A DNA stretch of 43,941 nt. Origin: Desulfuromonadaceae bacterium UBA2294. Lineage in GTDB: Bacteria; Desulfobacterota; Desulfuromonadia; Desulfuromonadales; UBA2294. Both the position numbers and the translations under genes were made by a program. Below, piece by piece: positions 8,251 to 15,957 of this stretch; positions within the stretch are counted from its first letter, which is position 1; each line of letters opens with the position of its first letter. Below the pieces are notes generated by a model. It did no database searches and was not told the DNA's origin. It worked only from the letters and a program-made list of their open reading frames with translations. The DNA lies in the NCBI GenBank assembly GCA_002345625.1, contig DDWE01000144.1:1-43941 (forward strand), read 5' to 3'.

Positions 8251-8853
8251 TTAAAGTTTGCCGGACTCCTCTTTCAGGTAAGAGGCAACACCGGCGGCAT
8301 CGGGCTTCATCCCCTTGTCGCCTTTATTCCAGCCCGCCGGACAGACTTCGCCGTATTTTTCGGTGAACTGCAGAGCGTCGATCATGCGCAACATCTCGTC
8401 GACATTGCGACCGAGGGGGAGATCGTTGACCACCTGGTGACGGACCGTCCCTTTGGTGTCGATCAGGAAGGAGCCACGGAAGGCGACTCCGGCCTGCTCG
8501 AATTCGACATCGTAGGCTTTGCAGATCTCGTGCTTGACGTCAGCGACCAACGGATAAGTGACCGGCCCAATCCCGCCATCGTCGATCGGCGTATTCCGCC
8601 AGGCGATATGGGTGAATTGGGAGTCGATGGAGCAGCCGATCACCTGCACATCACGGGATTCGAACTCCTTGATCCGCTTGGAAAAAGCGATCAACTCGGT
8701 CGGGCAGACAAAGGTAAAATCGAGAGGATAAAAAAAGAGGACCACATACTTCCCCTTGTAATCAGACAGTTTGAAATCAGATTTGAGGGAGCCGTCGGCC
8801 AAAACGGCGGTGGCGGTAAAATCAGGGGCTTGTTTGCTGACCAGAACGCTCAT
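8251..8853 (-). CDS. Typical 2-Cys peroxiredoxin (AhpC/Prx1 type)
   Basis: Reduces hydrogen peroxide and organic hydroperoxides using thiols. The start at 8853 has an AAGGAG site; an open frame continues upstream to 9027 but runs through the promoter and does not look coding. The 200 residues hold the peroxidatic C50 in FTFVCPTE and the resolving C171 in EVCPAGW, giving a typical two-cysteine dimer cycle. Both positions are cysteine, unlike the selenocysteine peroxiredoxins of some relatives. The gene is single, with a near-consensus promoter and a terminator, consistent with strong housekeeping expression in an oxygen-sensitive anaerobe. Confidence 0.95.
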   Translation of the reverse strand: MSVLVSKQAPDFTATAVLADGSLKSDFKLSDYKGKYVVLFFYPLDFTFVCPTELIAFSKRIKEFESRDVQVIGCSIDSQFTHIAWRNTPIDDGGIGPVTYPLVADVKHEICKAYDVEFEQAGVAFRGSFLIDTKGTVRHQVVNDLPLGRNVDEMLRMIDALQFTEKYGEVCPAGWNKGDKGMKPDAAGVASYLKEESGKL

Positions 8854-8894
8854 GGTGCATCTCCTTTTGCATGATGAAAATAAATGTTTCCTGC

Positions 8895-8922
8895 ATTCTA
8901 GCCGGAGACCGTCACCTGTCAA
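8895..8922 (-). promoter_or_regulatory. Near-consensus sigma-70 promoter for the peroxiredoxin gene
   Basis: On the minus strand a perfect TTGACA (complement of 8917-8922) and TAGAAT (complement of 8895-8900) are separated by 16 bases. Predicted start is near 8888, giving a leader of about 35 bases. Confidence 0.8.
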
Positions 8923-8949
8923 GATAAAGATGACTTTTCTTGTCTTATT

Positions 8950-9176
8950 TGCGAACGCAGGGCAAAAAACGGTTATCGAACGCAGATAAAGGCAGATCAC
9001 AGCGGAGAAGGACAACAAACCGGACAAGGCAGATAATACACAGAATCAGCATAAACACCTGGTTTTTATCCGAATTTATCCGCCTTTATCTGCGTTCGGC
9101 AATAGGTTTGCTCCGGTCTTGTCTCACCTTTTTTTGACGTACGCTGTACTCTCTGCGCCTCTGTGGTGAAAATCGA
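8950..9176. repeat. Intergenic inverted periodic repeats (block A)
   Basis: The 377-base gap between the peroxiredoxin gene and xerC holds an inverted pair: 8977-8997 matches the reverse complement of 9078-9098 at 20 of 21 positions (theme CGCAGATAAAGGCxGAT), about 80 bases apart. The right arm extends as further GGATAAA-like units (9064-9080). A separate TCTCTGCGCCTCTG piece at 9150-9163 resembles the arms seen at 12.7 and 28.4 kb. No gene is supported in this stretch. Confidence 0.7.
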
Positions 9177-9230
9177 CTGTCTTTTAAAGTCAGAGTTCCT
9201 CAAGCCGAAACAGCGCAGTATCCAGTAAAA

Positions 9231-10115
9231 TTATTTCTTGCGACTGCGGGGGTGAGCAGCGTCATAGACCCGGGTCAGCTGATCGACACTGACCTGGGTG
9301 TATTTCTGGGTCGTCGACAAAGAGGCATGACCGAGCAACTCCTGAATAGCGCGCAGATCAGCACCACCATCGAGGAGATGAGTCGCAAAGGAGTGGCGCA
9401 GGGAGTGTGGGGTGGCATCGCGCAGGACTCCGGCTTTGAGCAGGTGAGTTTTGAGATGGCGCTGAATACTGCGTGGGGTCAACCGGCCGCCGTTGCGGTT
9501 GACGAACAGCGGTTCCTGATCCCCCGGCAGCCCACGCTCTTCCAAATAGCCCTGCAGGGCGACCAGGGCCGGGCGGCCGACCGGGACGATCCGTTCTTTG
9601 TCCCCCTTGCCGGTCACCCGCACCAGCGCCTGATCAAAATCGATCTTGCCGACATCAAGCCCGGTCAGTTCACCAACACGCAGCCCACTGGAATAGAGAA
9701 GCTCCAGAATGGAACGATCACGCAGGGAGAGCCGATCGCCCCCTTGAATGGTGTCGATCAGGGCGAAGGTTTCATCGACACTGAGCGTTGTCGGTAGATA
9801 CTTTTCCTGTCGCGGCGTTGCCACCAGTTCACCAGGATTGGCCGTCAGAACCCCCTCACGCACCAGATAACGAAAGAAGGTGCGCAGGGCGGCGAGCTTG
9901 CGGCCGATGGTCGATTTGCGATTTTTCTTGTGCAACAGGGCGAGGTAGCGGCGCAGAACAGTCTTATCCACATCCACTGGCGACAGGCCGCTACCGGTCT
10001 CCCGCAGAAAACGGGCGAACTCGGCAAGATCACGGCCGTAAGCGCTGCGCGTATGGGGTGAGAGATTCCGCTCGACGGCGAGATGGCGATCAAACTGATC
10101 GATCAGCGACTGCAT
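9231..10115 (-). CDS. xerC: Tyrosine recombinase XerC
   Basis: A site-specific recombinase that, with XerD, resolves chromosome dimers at dif. The 294 residues show an N-terminal SAM-like DNA-binding domain (1-100) and a catalytic domain with every active residue: R146 (GLRVGEL), K170 (GKGDK), H237 and R240 (HSLRHSFATH), H263 (LGHAS) and the nucleophile Y272 (TQKYTQ). The length fits a housekeeping Xer protein rather than a phage or integron integrase, and no attachment site or cargo lies next to it. XerC is preferred over XerD from overall resemblance. Confidence 0.9.
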   Translation of the reverse strand: MQSLIDQFDRHLAVERNLSPHTRSAYGRDLAEFARFLRETGSGLSPVDVDKTVLRRYLALLHKKNRKSTIGRKLAALRTFFRYLVREGVLTANPGELVATPRQEKYLPTTLSVDETFALIDTIQGGDRLSLRDRSILELLYSSGLRVGELTGLDVGKIDFDQALVRVTGKGDKERIVPVGRPALVALQGYLEERGLPGDQEPLFVNRNGGRLTPRSIQRHLKTHLLKAGVLRDATPHSLRHSFATHLLDGGADLRAIQELLGHASLSTTQKYTQVSVDQLTRVYDAAHPRSRKK

Positions 10116-10219
10116 CGAAAATTTCGCTTTCCAAAGGGTTCTATGGCCTGCACAACTGGTGTCGCCAGCGTCGCTACATCATGCCACGAACCGGGCATAG
10201 CAGGCAATGTTACTCGCAA

Positions 10220-10248
10220 TTGACGCCCTCCCGGCTGCATGCCATAAT
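10220..10248 (+). promoter_or_regulatory. Sigma-70 promoter giving a probably leaderless esterase mRNA
   Basis: TTGACG (10220-10225) and CATAAT (10243-10248) are spaced by the ideal 17 bases. The predicted transcription start falls at about 10255, on the ATG at 10256, which lacks a ribosome-binding site. Confidence 0.6.
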
Positions 10249-10255
10249 GCCGCGT

Positions 10256-11095
10256 ATGGATCCAATATTCTCAACCATATCCACTCTATTGTTTTACGTC
10301 GCCACCTGTATTGCGGTGGTCTGCCTGCTCAGTTTCACCATCCTCTGGTATGAAACCGCCAACCGGCACCCGGACCTGATGATCGGTCGTTTCACCCCGA
10401 GCCGACTCTGGTTCACCAGCAAGCTGATCCTTGGCGAATTCATAGCCTTGTGCTGCAATCTTTTCCTGCTCCCCTTTGGCCTGTTCCCGCCGCGGGAGAA
10501 GCTTGGGGGGGCAGGCACACCGGTTCTGCTACTCCACGGTCTGTTTCACAATCGCGCTATCTGGGCTCTGATCCGTTTCCGCCTGCGACTCTCCGGCATC
10601 ACCGACCTGCACACCATCAACCTCCCGGCATGGAAAGATATAGAAGTGCTGACCGAACGGGTCGCCAACCGGGTCGATGAGCTGCGGCAGTCCCGCGGCA
10701 TCGACCGGGTCCATCTGGTTGGTCATTCCATGGGGGGAGTCATTGCCCGCAACTATCTGCAGATTCGCGGCGGCGCCAAAAAGATTGACCGCTGCGTCCT
10801 GCTTGGCACGCCCAACGCCGGCTCAAAAATGGTCCCTTTCGCCGTCACCGGACTGGCGCGCAACCTGATCCCCGGTTCAGCTTTTCTCTGCACACTCAAT
10901 ACCCGTTCGTTCCCGGAAGGGACCCGTGTCACCAATATATTCAGCCGCCATGACAATCTGGTCCTGCCGGCCGAAAGCGCGCGTCTTGCCGGACGCACGA
11001 ACATTGAGCTTTCAGGCATCGGCCATAACGCCCTGCTCTATCATCCCCGCGCCTTTCGTGCCCTGCTCCAGGCCCTGACCGATGCCGACGATTGA
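10256..11095 (+). CDS. Membrane-anchored alpha/beta-hydrolase (esterase/lipase)
   Basis: A predicted serine esterase or triacylglycerol-lipase-like enzyme of 279 residues. Two hydrophobic segments (about 7-29 and 55-78) should anchor it in the inner membrane. The hydrolase fold follows: LLLHGLFHN oxyanion region (91-99), nucleophile elbow GHSMG with S158, a likely Asp in SRHDNLV, and the catalytic His in GIGHNALL near the C-terminus. An in-frame ATG at 10247 is possible, but it lies inside the -10 box, so 10256 is chosen. The open frame runs far upstream opposite xerC, which is coincidental. The 3' end overlaps yjbQ by 14 bases. The substrate is unknown. Confidence 0.85.
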   Translation: MDPIFSTISTLLFYVATCIAVVCLLSFTILWYETANRHPDLMIGRFTPSRLWFTSKLILGEFIALCCNLFLLPFGLFPPREKLGGAGTPVLLLHGLFHNRAIWALIRFRLRLSGITDLHTINLPAWKDIEVLTERVANRVDELRQSRGIDRVHLVGHSMGGVIARNYLQIRGGAKKIDRCVLLGTPNAGSKMVPFAVTGLARNLIPGSAFLCTLNTRSFPEGTRVTNIFSRHDNLVLPAESARLAGRTNIELSGIGHNALLYHPRAFRALLQALTDADD

Positions 11096-11477
11096 AATCG
11101 TCAGCCAGAAACGGGTCGAAATGATCGACGTCACCGACGCCGTTCGTCATGCTCTGACCGAGAGTGGTCACCAGTCCGGTCTGGTGCATCTGTTTACGCC
11201 TCACACCACCGCCGCCATCACCATCAACGAAAACGCCGACCCCGATGTGGTCCGCGATCTGATCACCACCTTGAACCAGCTGATCCCGCTTGACGGTGAC
11301 TATCGTCATCTCGAAGGGAACAGCGCCGCCCATCTCAAGAGCAGCCTGATCGGCTGCAGTGAAACGGTCCCCTTTGCCAGCGGCCGCCTGCAACTCGGCA
11401 CCTGGCAGGGGATCTACTTCTGCGAATTTGATGGCCCGCGCCGCCGCCAGTTGCAGATCAAGGTATTACAGGGATGA
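11082..11477 (+). CDS. yjbQ: YjbQ/UPF0047 family protein
   Basis: A small cytoplasmic protein of a widespread family; the E. coli member has weak thiamine-phosphate synthase activity but its true role is unclear. The 131 residues are full length and carry the family signature: HLFTPHTTAAITINENADPDV (35-55), then the YRHLEGNSAAHLKSSL segment and a conserved LGTWQGIYFCEFDGPR near the C-terminus. Conserved histidines in the first two segments probably bind a metal. It overlaps the esterase gene by 14 bases and the next gene by four (ATGA), so the three form one translationally coupled operon. Confidence 0.9.
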   Translation: MPTIEIVSQKRVEMIDVTDAVRHALTESGHQSGLVHLFTPHTTAAITINENADPDVVRDLITTLNQLIPLDGDYRHLEGNSAAHLKSSLIGCSETVPFASGRLQLGTWQGIYFCEFDGPRRRQLQIKVLQG

Positions 11478-12625
11478 AGACGACTCCCGTCTCCCTGCAC
11501 GCCGCCAGCAGCTACGATCCAGACAGCCTCACCGCAAACCTCCGTAGCCTGCTCGCCCCCTTGGGTGGCATGGAGGCGTTTGTCCATCCCGGCGACAGGG
11601 TGTTGCTGAAACCGAACCTGCTCTCTGGCAAAGCGCCGGAAAAGGCGGTCACCACCCACCCGGAAATTGTCCGCGCCATCATCCACCTGGTGCAGGAGGC
11701 CGGCGGAGTGGTCAAAGTCGGCGATTCGCCCGGTATCGGCAAACCGGAGGCGGTGGCGAAAAAGTGTGGTATCTGGGAGGTAATCGAGACCAGCGGGGTG
11801 GAATTCGCGCCGTTTTGTGAATTTGTCAACGTCGCCGCTGGCAGCGGCACCTTTCAGCATCTCGAACTGGCCCGCGACATCCTCGACACCGATGTCGTCA
11901 TCAACCTGCCAAAACTAAAAACCCATCAGATGATGGGGCTGACCTGCGGGGTCAAGAACCTGTTCGGCGCCGTCGTCGGCCTGCGCAAACCGCAACTGCA
12001 CCTGCAGGCGGGCACCAGCAAGGCGACCTTCGCCCTGATGCTGCTCGAACTCGCCGCCCACATCCGCCCGGCCCTGACCATCGTCGATGCGATTATCGGC
12101 ATGGAGGGGGATGGCCCCGGCAGCGGCGACCCGATCCAGATCGGCGCCCTGATTGCCGGCATTGAACCTCTTGCGGTCGACACCATCGCCTGCGAACTGC
12201 TCGGCGTCAGCCCGGATGCGGTCTGGACCCAGAAGATTGCTCGCGAGCGCGGCCTGTTCGGCAGCGTACGCGAGGAGATTGAGCTGTTCGGCCCACCGCC
12301 TGAGCAGCTGCGCCCGCCGCGCTTCACCCCGGCGCACAGCAGCGACCTCAACTTCAGCCTCCCCGGCTTCCTCAAACGCCCCCTGCGACGCAGCCTCACC
12401 GCCCGGCCTGTGGTCGACAACAGGCGCTGCCAAGTGTGCGGCATCTGCATCGAAGCCTGCCCGCCCCACGCCATGCGCATCGACGCGCATGGGCTCCAGA
12501 TTGACGAGCATGTCTGTATCCGCTGCTTCTGTTGTCAGGAACTCTGCCCGCACGCCGCCCTGCACACCCGCCAGGGTCTACTGCTGCGCCTTGCCCAGTT
12601 TCTCAACCCACCACGCCGATCTTGA
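11474..12625 (+). CDS. DUF362 protein with C-terminal 2[4Fe-4S] ferredoxin domain
   Basis: A 383-residue iron-sulfur protein of unknown reaction. Residues about 40-250 match DUF362 (LLKPNLL, VGDSPG, INLPKLKTHQMMGLTCGVKNLFG). A ferredoxin domain follows at about 315-365 with two cluster motifs, CQVCGICIEACP and CIRCFCCQELCP, expected to bind two [4Fe-4S] clusters. The family is common in anaerobes and is thought to act in electron transfer. It starts in a four-base overlap with yjbQ and is the last gene of that operon, ahead of a strong terminator. Confidence 0.88.
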   Translation: MKTTPVSLHAASSYDPDSLTANLRSLLAPLGGMEAFVHPGDRVLLKPNLLSGKAPEKAVTTHPEIVRAIIHLVQEAGGVVKVGDSPGIGKPEAVAKKCGIWEVIETSGVEFAPFCEFVNVAAGSGTFQHLELARDILDTDVVINLPKLKTHQMMGLTCGVKNLFGAVVGLRKPQLHLQAGTSKATFALMLLELAAHIRPALTIVDAIIGMEGDGPGSGDPIQIGALIAGIEPLAVDTIACELLGVSPDAVWTQKIARERGLFGSVREEIELFGPPPEQLRPPRFTPAHSSDLNFSLPGFLKRPLRRSLTARPVVDNRRCQVCGICIEACPPHAMRIDAHGLQIDEHVCIRCFCCQELCPHAALHTRQGLLLRLAQFLNPPRRS

Positions 12626-12654
12626 CCCTCTTCTGTACACATCATCGATATCTT

Positions 12655-12845
12655 CTGCCACCAAGTCACCAGGACACCAAGACAAGCAAAAAGACATTTG
12701 ACGCAGAGGCGCTGAGGCGCAGAGAAAAGCTGTGTTTTGACCTGATCAAGAACCGAAAGCTACTCATGGGTTGCCCCATAGATCTTCTCCGCGCCTCTGC
12801 GTCAATCGATTTTCCTGGTGCTTTTCTTGAGCCTTGGCGGTCAAA
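12655..12845. repeat. Intergenic inverted periodic repeats (block B)
   Basis: Part of a 432-base gap between convergent genes. A perfect 15-base inverted pair, TTGACGCAGAGGCGC (12698-12712) and its complement (12791-12805), surrounds about 80 bases. Outside the left arm, 12659-12687 is built of CACCAAG-like units about eight bases long, partly mirrored by CTTGGCGGT (12832-12840). The same 15-base arm recurs at 28.4 kb. No gene is supported. Confidence 0.8.
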
Positions 12846-12871
12846 CCGGCCTGTTTTCTAGCTATGGCACA

Positions 12872-12909
12872 AAACAAGAAAAGGCCCGTTTCCGGGCCTT
12901 TTCTTGTTT
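12872..12909. terminator. Bidirectional rho-independent terminator
   Basis: A perfect 17-bp stem (12872-12888 with 12893-12909) with a TTTC loop ends in TTTTCTTGTTT on the plus strand and in a matching U-rich tail on the minus strand. It lies between the DUF362 gene and the convergent glycine-cleavage genes and can serve both. Confidence 0.9.
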
Positions 12910-12934
12910 ACAGATAAATTATGACGCCCGCCAA

Positions 12935-13055
12935 GGCTGATCAAAAGCCGCTGGAAGCAAGGCGAATGCCGGCCGAGGAGTGAGGCGTAGCGGTCGCTAC
13001 GTCGCAGTGACGCGGACAAGGGCAACGGCCGCTTAACGGTGGCTTTTCATCAGCC
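12935..13055. repeat. REP/MITE-like palindromic element
   Basis: About 120 bp framed by imperfect inverted ends (12935-12949 with 13041-13055, 14 of 15 matches) and centred on a 7-bp hairpin CGTAGCG/CGCTACG (12986-13001). It ends two bases short of the gcvPB stop codon. It encodes nothing recognisable. The form fits a non-autonomous repetitive extragenic element; whether other genomic copies exist cannot be seen here. Confidence 0.65.
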
Positions 13056-13057
13056 GC

Positions 13058-14527
13058 CTAAACAAAGTCAGCGGGGTTCCAGCACAAGCACGGTTGCCGC
13101 GCCGCCGCCGTTTCATCAAGCCGCTGCACCCGGGTGATGGTCGGTGCAGCATGCAGCAGATCGGGGTTCTCCTGTGACTCGCGGGCGATGGCGAGCATGG
13201 CATCGCAAAATTCGTCAAGAGTCTCCATGCTCTCGGTCTCGGTCGGCTCGATCATGATCGCCCCTTTGACCACCAACGGAAAGTAGATGGTCGGCGGGTG
13301 GTAGCCATAATCGATGAGACGCTTGGCAACATCGAGGGTGTGGCAGTCGTTGGCCAGGTTGGCATCGTTGAACACCACCTCATGCAGGGAGCGATGTTTG
13401 TGCGGCAGGTTGTAGACCGGCTCGAGGCGGGCGCGGATGTAGTTGGCATTGAGCACCGCCATCTCACTCGCCTGTTTCAGGCCGCTCCCCCCCATGGTTA
13501 GAATGTAGGCCCAGGCACGGACCATGATACCGAAGTTGCCGTAGAAAGAACGCAGGCGACCGATGGACTGCGGCCGGTCGAAGTCGAGTCCATAGCCCTG
13601 GTCGTTTTTGACCACCATCGGTTTCGGCAGATAGGGGATCAGCTTTTCCGCCACGCCAACCGGACCGGAACCGGGCCCACCACCACCGTGCGGGGTAGCG
13701 AACGTTTTATGCAGGTTGAAGTGCATGGCGTCGATGCCGAGGTCGCCGGGACGGGCGATCCCCATCAGGGCGTTGAGATTGGCGCCATCGCAATAGACCA
13801 GACCGCCGCCGGCATGAACGATGTCACAGATCTTGACGATATCCGACTCGAACAGCCCGAGGGTGTTGGGATTGGTGACCATCAAAGCGGCCACATCGTC
13901 GTTCATGAACGAGGCAACGGTCTCGGCGGTGAGGACGCCAGAGCCACCGGAGGCGATGGGAACCACATCGTAGCCGCACAGGGCGGCGGTGGCCGGGTTG
14001 GTGCCATGGGCGGTATCGGGGATCAGCACCTTGCGCCGCTTGTTCCCCTTCGCCTCGTGCCAGGCGCGGATCATCAACATGCCGGCCAGTTCACCATGGG
14101 CACCGGCGGCCGGTTGCAGGGTGACTGCGGAAAAACCGGAGATCTCGGCCAGGGCCGTCTGCAGGCCATACATCAGCCCGAGCGCCCCCTGACTCAACGT
14201 CTCAGGAGTGTAGGGATGACAACCGGCGAGACCGGGGATCCGGGCCGCAGTCTCGTTGACTTTGGGGTTGTACTTCATGGTACAGCTGCCCAAAGGATAG
14301 AAACCGGAATCGACGCCGTAATTCCAGGTCGATAACCGCGTAAAATGGCGCACGACATCGACTTCAGAGACCTCAGGAAAACCGGGCACCTCGGTACGGA
14401 CCAGTTCGGGCGGCAAGGTTGCCACTCGCACATCAAGGGCCGGGAGGCTGTAGCCACGACGACCGGGATCGGAATGTTCAAAGATCAACTTTTCATTCAG
14501 CTGCAGACCGCTGGTGCCGACTCTCAT
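13058..14527 (-). CDS. gcvPB: Glycine dehydrogenase (decarboxylating) subunit 2, GcvPB
   Basis: The PLP-binding half of the two-subunit P-protein, which decarboxylates glycine and passes aminomethyl to lipoyl-GcvH, or runs in reverse to make glycine. The 489 residues carry the PLP lysine K274 in HFNLHKTFATPHGGGGPG and the substrate-site stretch SCTMKYNPK (81-89). Its ATG overlaps the gcvPA stop in an ATGA junction, assuring balanced production of the two subunits. It is the last gene of the gcv operon. Confidence 0.96.
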   Translation of the reverse strand: MRVGTSGLQLNEKLIFEHSDPGRRGYSLPALDVRVATLPPELVRTEVPGFPEVSEVDVVRHFTRLSTWNYGVDSGFYPLGSCTMKYNPKVNETAARIPGLAGCHPYTPETLSQGALGLMYGLQTALAEISGFSAVTLQPAAGAHGELAGMLMIRAWHEAKGNKRRKVLIPDTAHGTNPATAALCGYDVVPIASGGSGVLTAETVASFMNDDVAALMVTNPNTLGLFESDIVKICDIVHAGGGLVYCDGANLNALMGIARPGDLGIDAMHFNLHKTFATPHGGGGPGSGPVGVAEKLIPYLPKPMVVKNDQGYGLDFDRPQSIGRLRSFYGNFGIMVRAWAYILTMGGSGLKQASEMAVLNANYIRARLEPVYNLPHKHRSLHEVVFNDANLANDCHTLDVAKRLIDYGYHPPTIYFPLVVKGAIMIEPTETESMETLDEFCDAMLAIARESQENPDLLHAAPTITRVQRLDETAAARQPCLCWNPADFV

Positions 14528-15873
14528 GCCGCACCCCCTTTCAGTGCCGCGACCAGAGCGTCGATATCCTGACGCCGGTGCTGTTCGGTGACGCAGACCA
14601 GAAAGCGATTGTGCATCCCCGGCCAGAAACGGGCCAAAGAGATACCGCCGAGAATCCCTTGACCTTCAAGGCGCGTCAGCAACGCGACAACATCACCTTC
14701 GACCTCAACCACAAACTCGTTGAACATGGGCGCAGAATACGGCAGACGGAAACCGGGAAGAGCGGCAATAGCGCTGCGGGCATAGGTCGCCTTGGACAGG
14801 TTCTGCTGGGCGACTTCGCGGATGCCGTTCTTGCCCAGCAGGGTCAAATACATGCTGGCCATCAACGCGCACATCCCCTGATTGGAGCAGATGTTAGAGG
14901 TCGCCTTCTCGCGCCGGATGTGCTGCTCGCGGGTCGCCAGGGTCAGGACAAAACCGCGCTTGCCGTTCTTGTCACGGGTGGCACCGATGAGACGACCGGG
15001 CATGGACCGGACCAGCTTCTCTCGGGCAGCAAAGAAGCCGACGCCGGGGCCGCCGAAAGAGACCGGCATGCCGAAGCTCTGCCCTTCACCGATGACGATA
15101 TCAGCTCCGAGTTCCCCCGGCGATTTGAGCAACCCCAGAGCGATCGGTTCCGCCACCGCCGTCACCAGCAAGGCACCGGCAACATGCGCCGCTGCGGCGA
15201 TCGGTTCAAGCTCCTCGATAATCCCGAAAAAGTTCGGATAGCCAACAACCACCGCCGCCGTCTCCTTGCCGAGCAGACCGGCCAGAGCTGCGGCATCAAT
15301 GCGACCGCTGCTTGCTGTCGGCACATCAATCAGCTCCATCCCCAGATACTGGCAGTAGGTGGTGACTGTCTCCCGATACTCCGGGTGCAGGCTGGCAGCA
15401 AGCAGTATCTGTTTGCGCTTCGTCGCTCGTGCCGCCATCAGAACAGCTTCGGCGCAAGCGGAGGCCCCGTCGTACATCGAGGCGTTGCTGACCTCCATGC
15501 CGGTCAACTGGCAGATCAGAGTCTGGTATTCGAACACCGCCTGCAACGTCCCCTGGCTGATCTCCGGCTGGTAGGGGGTGTAGGCGGTGTAGAATTCGCT
15601 GCGCGAAATCAGCTGATCAATGACCGAGGGGATGAAGTGATTGTAAGCGCCACCACCGAGAAAGGAGAGCTGACTGGAGGCCGTAGCGTTCTGTGCCGCC
15701 AGACTTTGCAGATCGCGCAACAGCTCGGATTCGGAGAGGGGGGCCGGCAGAGCGAGGGGGCGATCGAGCCTCGATTCGGCCGGGATTTCGGCAAACAGGT
15801 CGGCGATCGACGTTACGCCGATCGCCGCCAACATCTGCCGGACATCTTCCTCGGTGTGAGGGATGTACCGCAT
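14524..15873 (-). CDS. gcvPA: Glycine dehydrogenase (decarboxylating) subunit 1, GcvPA
   Basis: The N-terminal-type half of the split P-protein; it pairs with GcvPB and contributes to the active site but lacks the PLP lysine. The 449 residues have the family opening MRYIPHTEEDVRQMLA and the conserved region FLGGGAYNHFIPSVIDQL. A GGAG site lies seven bases upstream of the start (the complement of 15881-15884). It is separated from gcvH by 84 bases that contain a strong hairpin, and it overlaps gcvPB by four bases. The split P-protein is typical of Firmicutes, Thermotogae and many deltaproteobacteria. Confidence 0.96.
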   Translation of the reverse strand: MRYIPHTEEDVRQMLAAIGVTSIADLFAEIPAESRLDRPLALPAPLSESELLRDLQSLAAQNATASSQLSFLGGGAYNHFIPSVIDQLISRSEFYTAYTPYQPEISQGTLQAVFEYQTLICQLTGMEVSNASMYDGASACAEAVLMAARATKRKQILLAASLHPEYRETVTTYCQYLGMELIDVPTASSGRIDAAALAGLLGKETAAVVVGYPNFFGIIEELEPIAAAAHVAGALLVTAVAEPIALGLLKSPGELGADIVIGEGQSFGMPVSFGGPGVGFFAAREKLVRSMPGRLIGATRDKNGKRGFVLTLATREQHIRREKATSNICSNQGMCALMASMYLTLLGKNGIREVAQQNLSKATYARSAIAALPGFRLPYSAPMFNEFVVEVEGDVVALLTRLEGQGILGGISLARFWPGMHNRFLVCVTEQHRRQDIDALVAALKGGAA

Positions 15874-15900
15874 GGCAGTAGACTCCTTTTGACGAAGTTC

Positions 15901-15925
15901 CGGCGGGCCGCTTTACGGCCCGCCG
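15901..15925 (-). other. Intra-operon hairpin between gcvH and gcvPA
   Basis: A 10-bp GC-rich stem (CGGCGGGCCG with CGGCCCGCCG) with a five-base loop lies between the two genes. No T-run follows on the minus strand, so it is not a typical terminator. It could stabilise the gcvT-gcvH message or weaken read-through into gcvPA-gcvPB. Confidence 0.6.
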
Positions 15926-15957
15926 AATAAGAGAAAAACTCGAGTACGACTTTAAAG

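Noticed and set aside
8854..9027. N-terminal extension of the peroxiredoxin to 9027
   Set aside because: The extension crosses a near-consensus promoter and the repeat block, and peroxiredoxins of this type are about 200 residues.
9231..10115. Phage or integrative-element integrase
   Set aside because: The recombinase has standard XerC length and motifs, and no attachment repeats or phage genes are nearby.
12655..12845. CRISPR-like array in the repeat-rich gaps
   Set aside because: The units are 7-15 bases, inverted rather than direct, with no regular spacers and no cas genes.
14419..15930. Long plus-strand open frame opposite gcvPA (503 codons)
   Set aside because: It is the shadow of gcvPA, a well-conserved protein; no ribosome-binding site or domain is seen.
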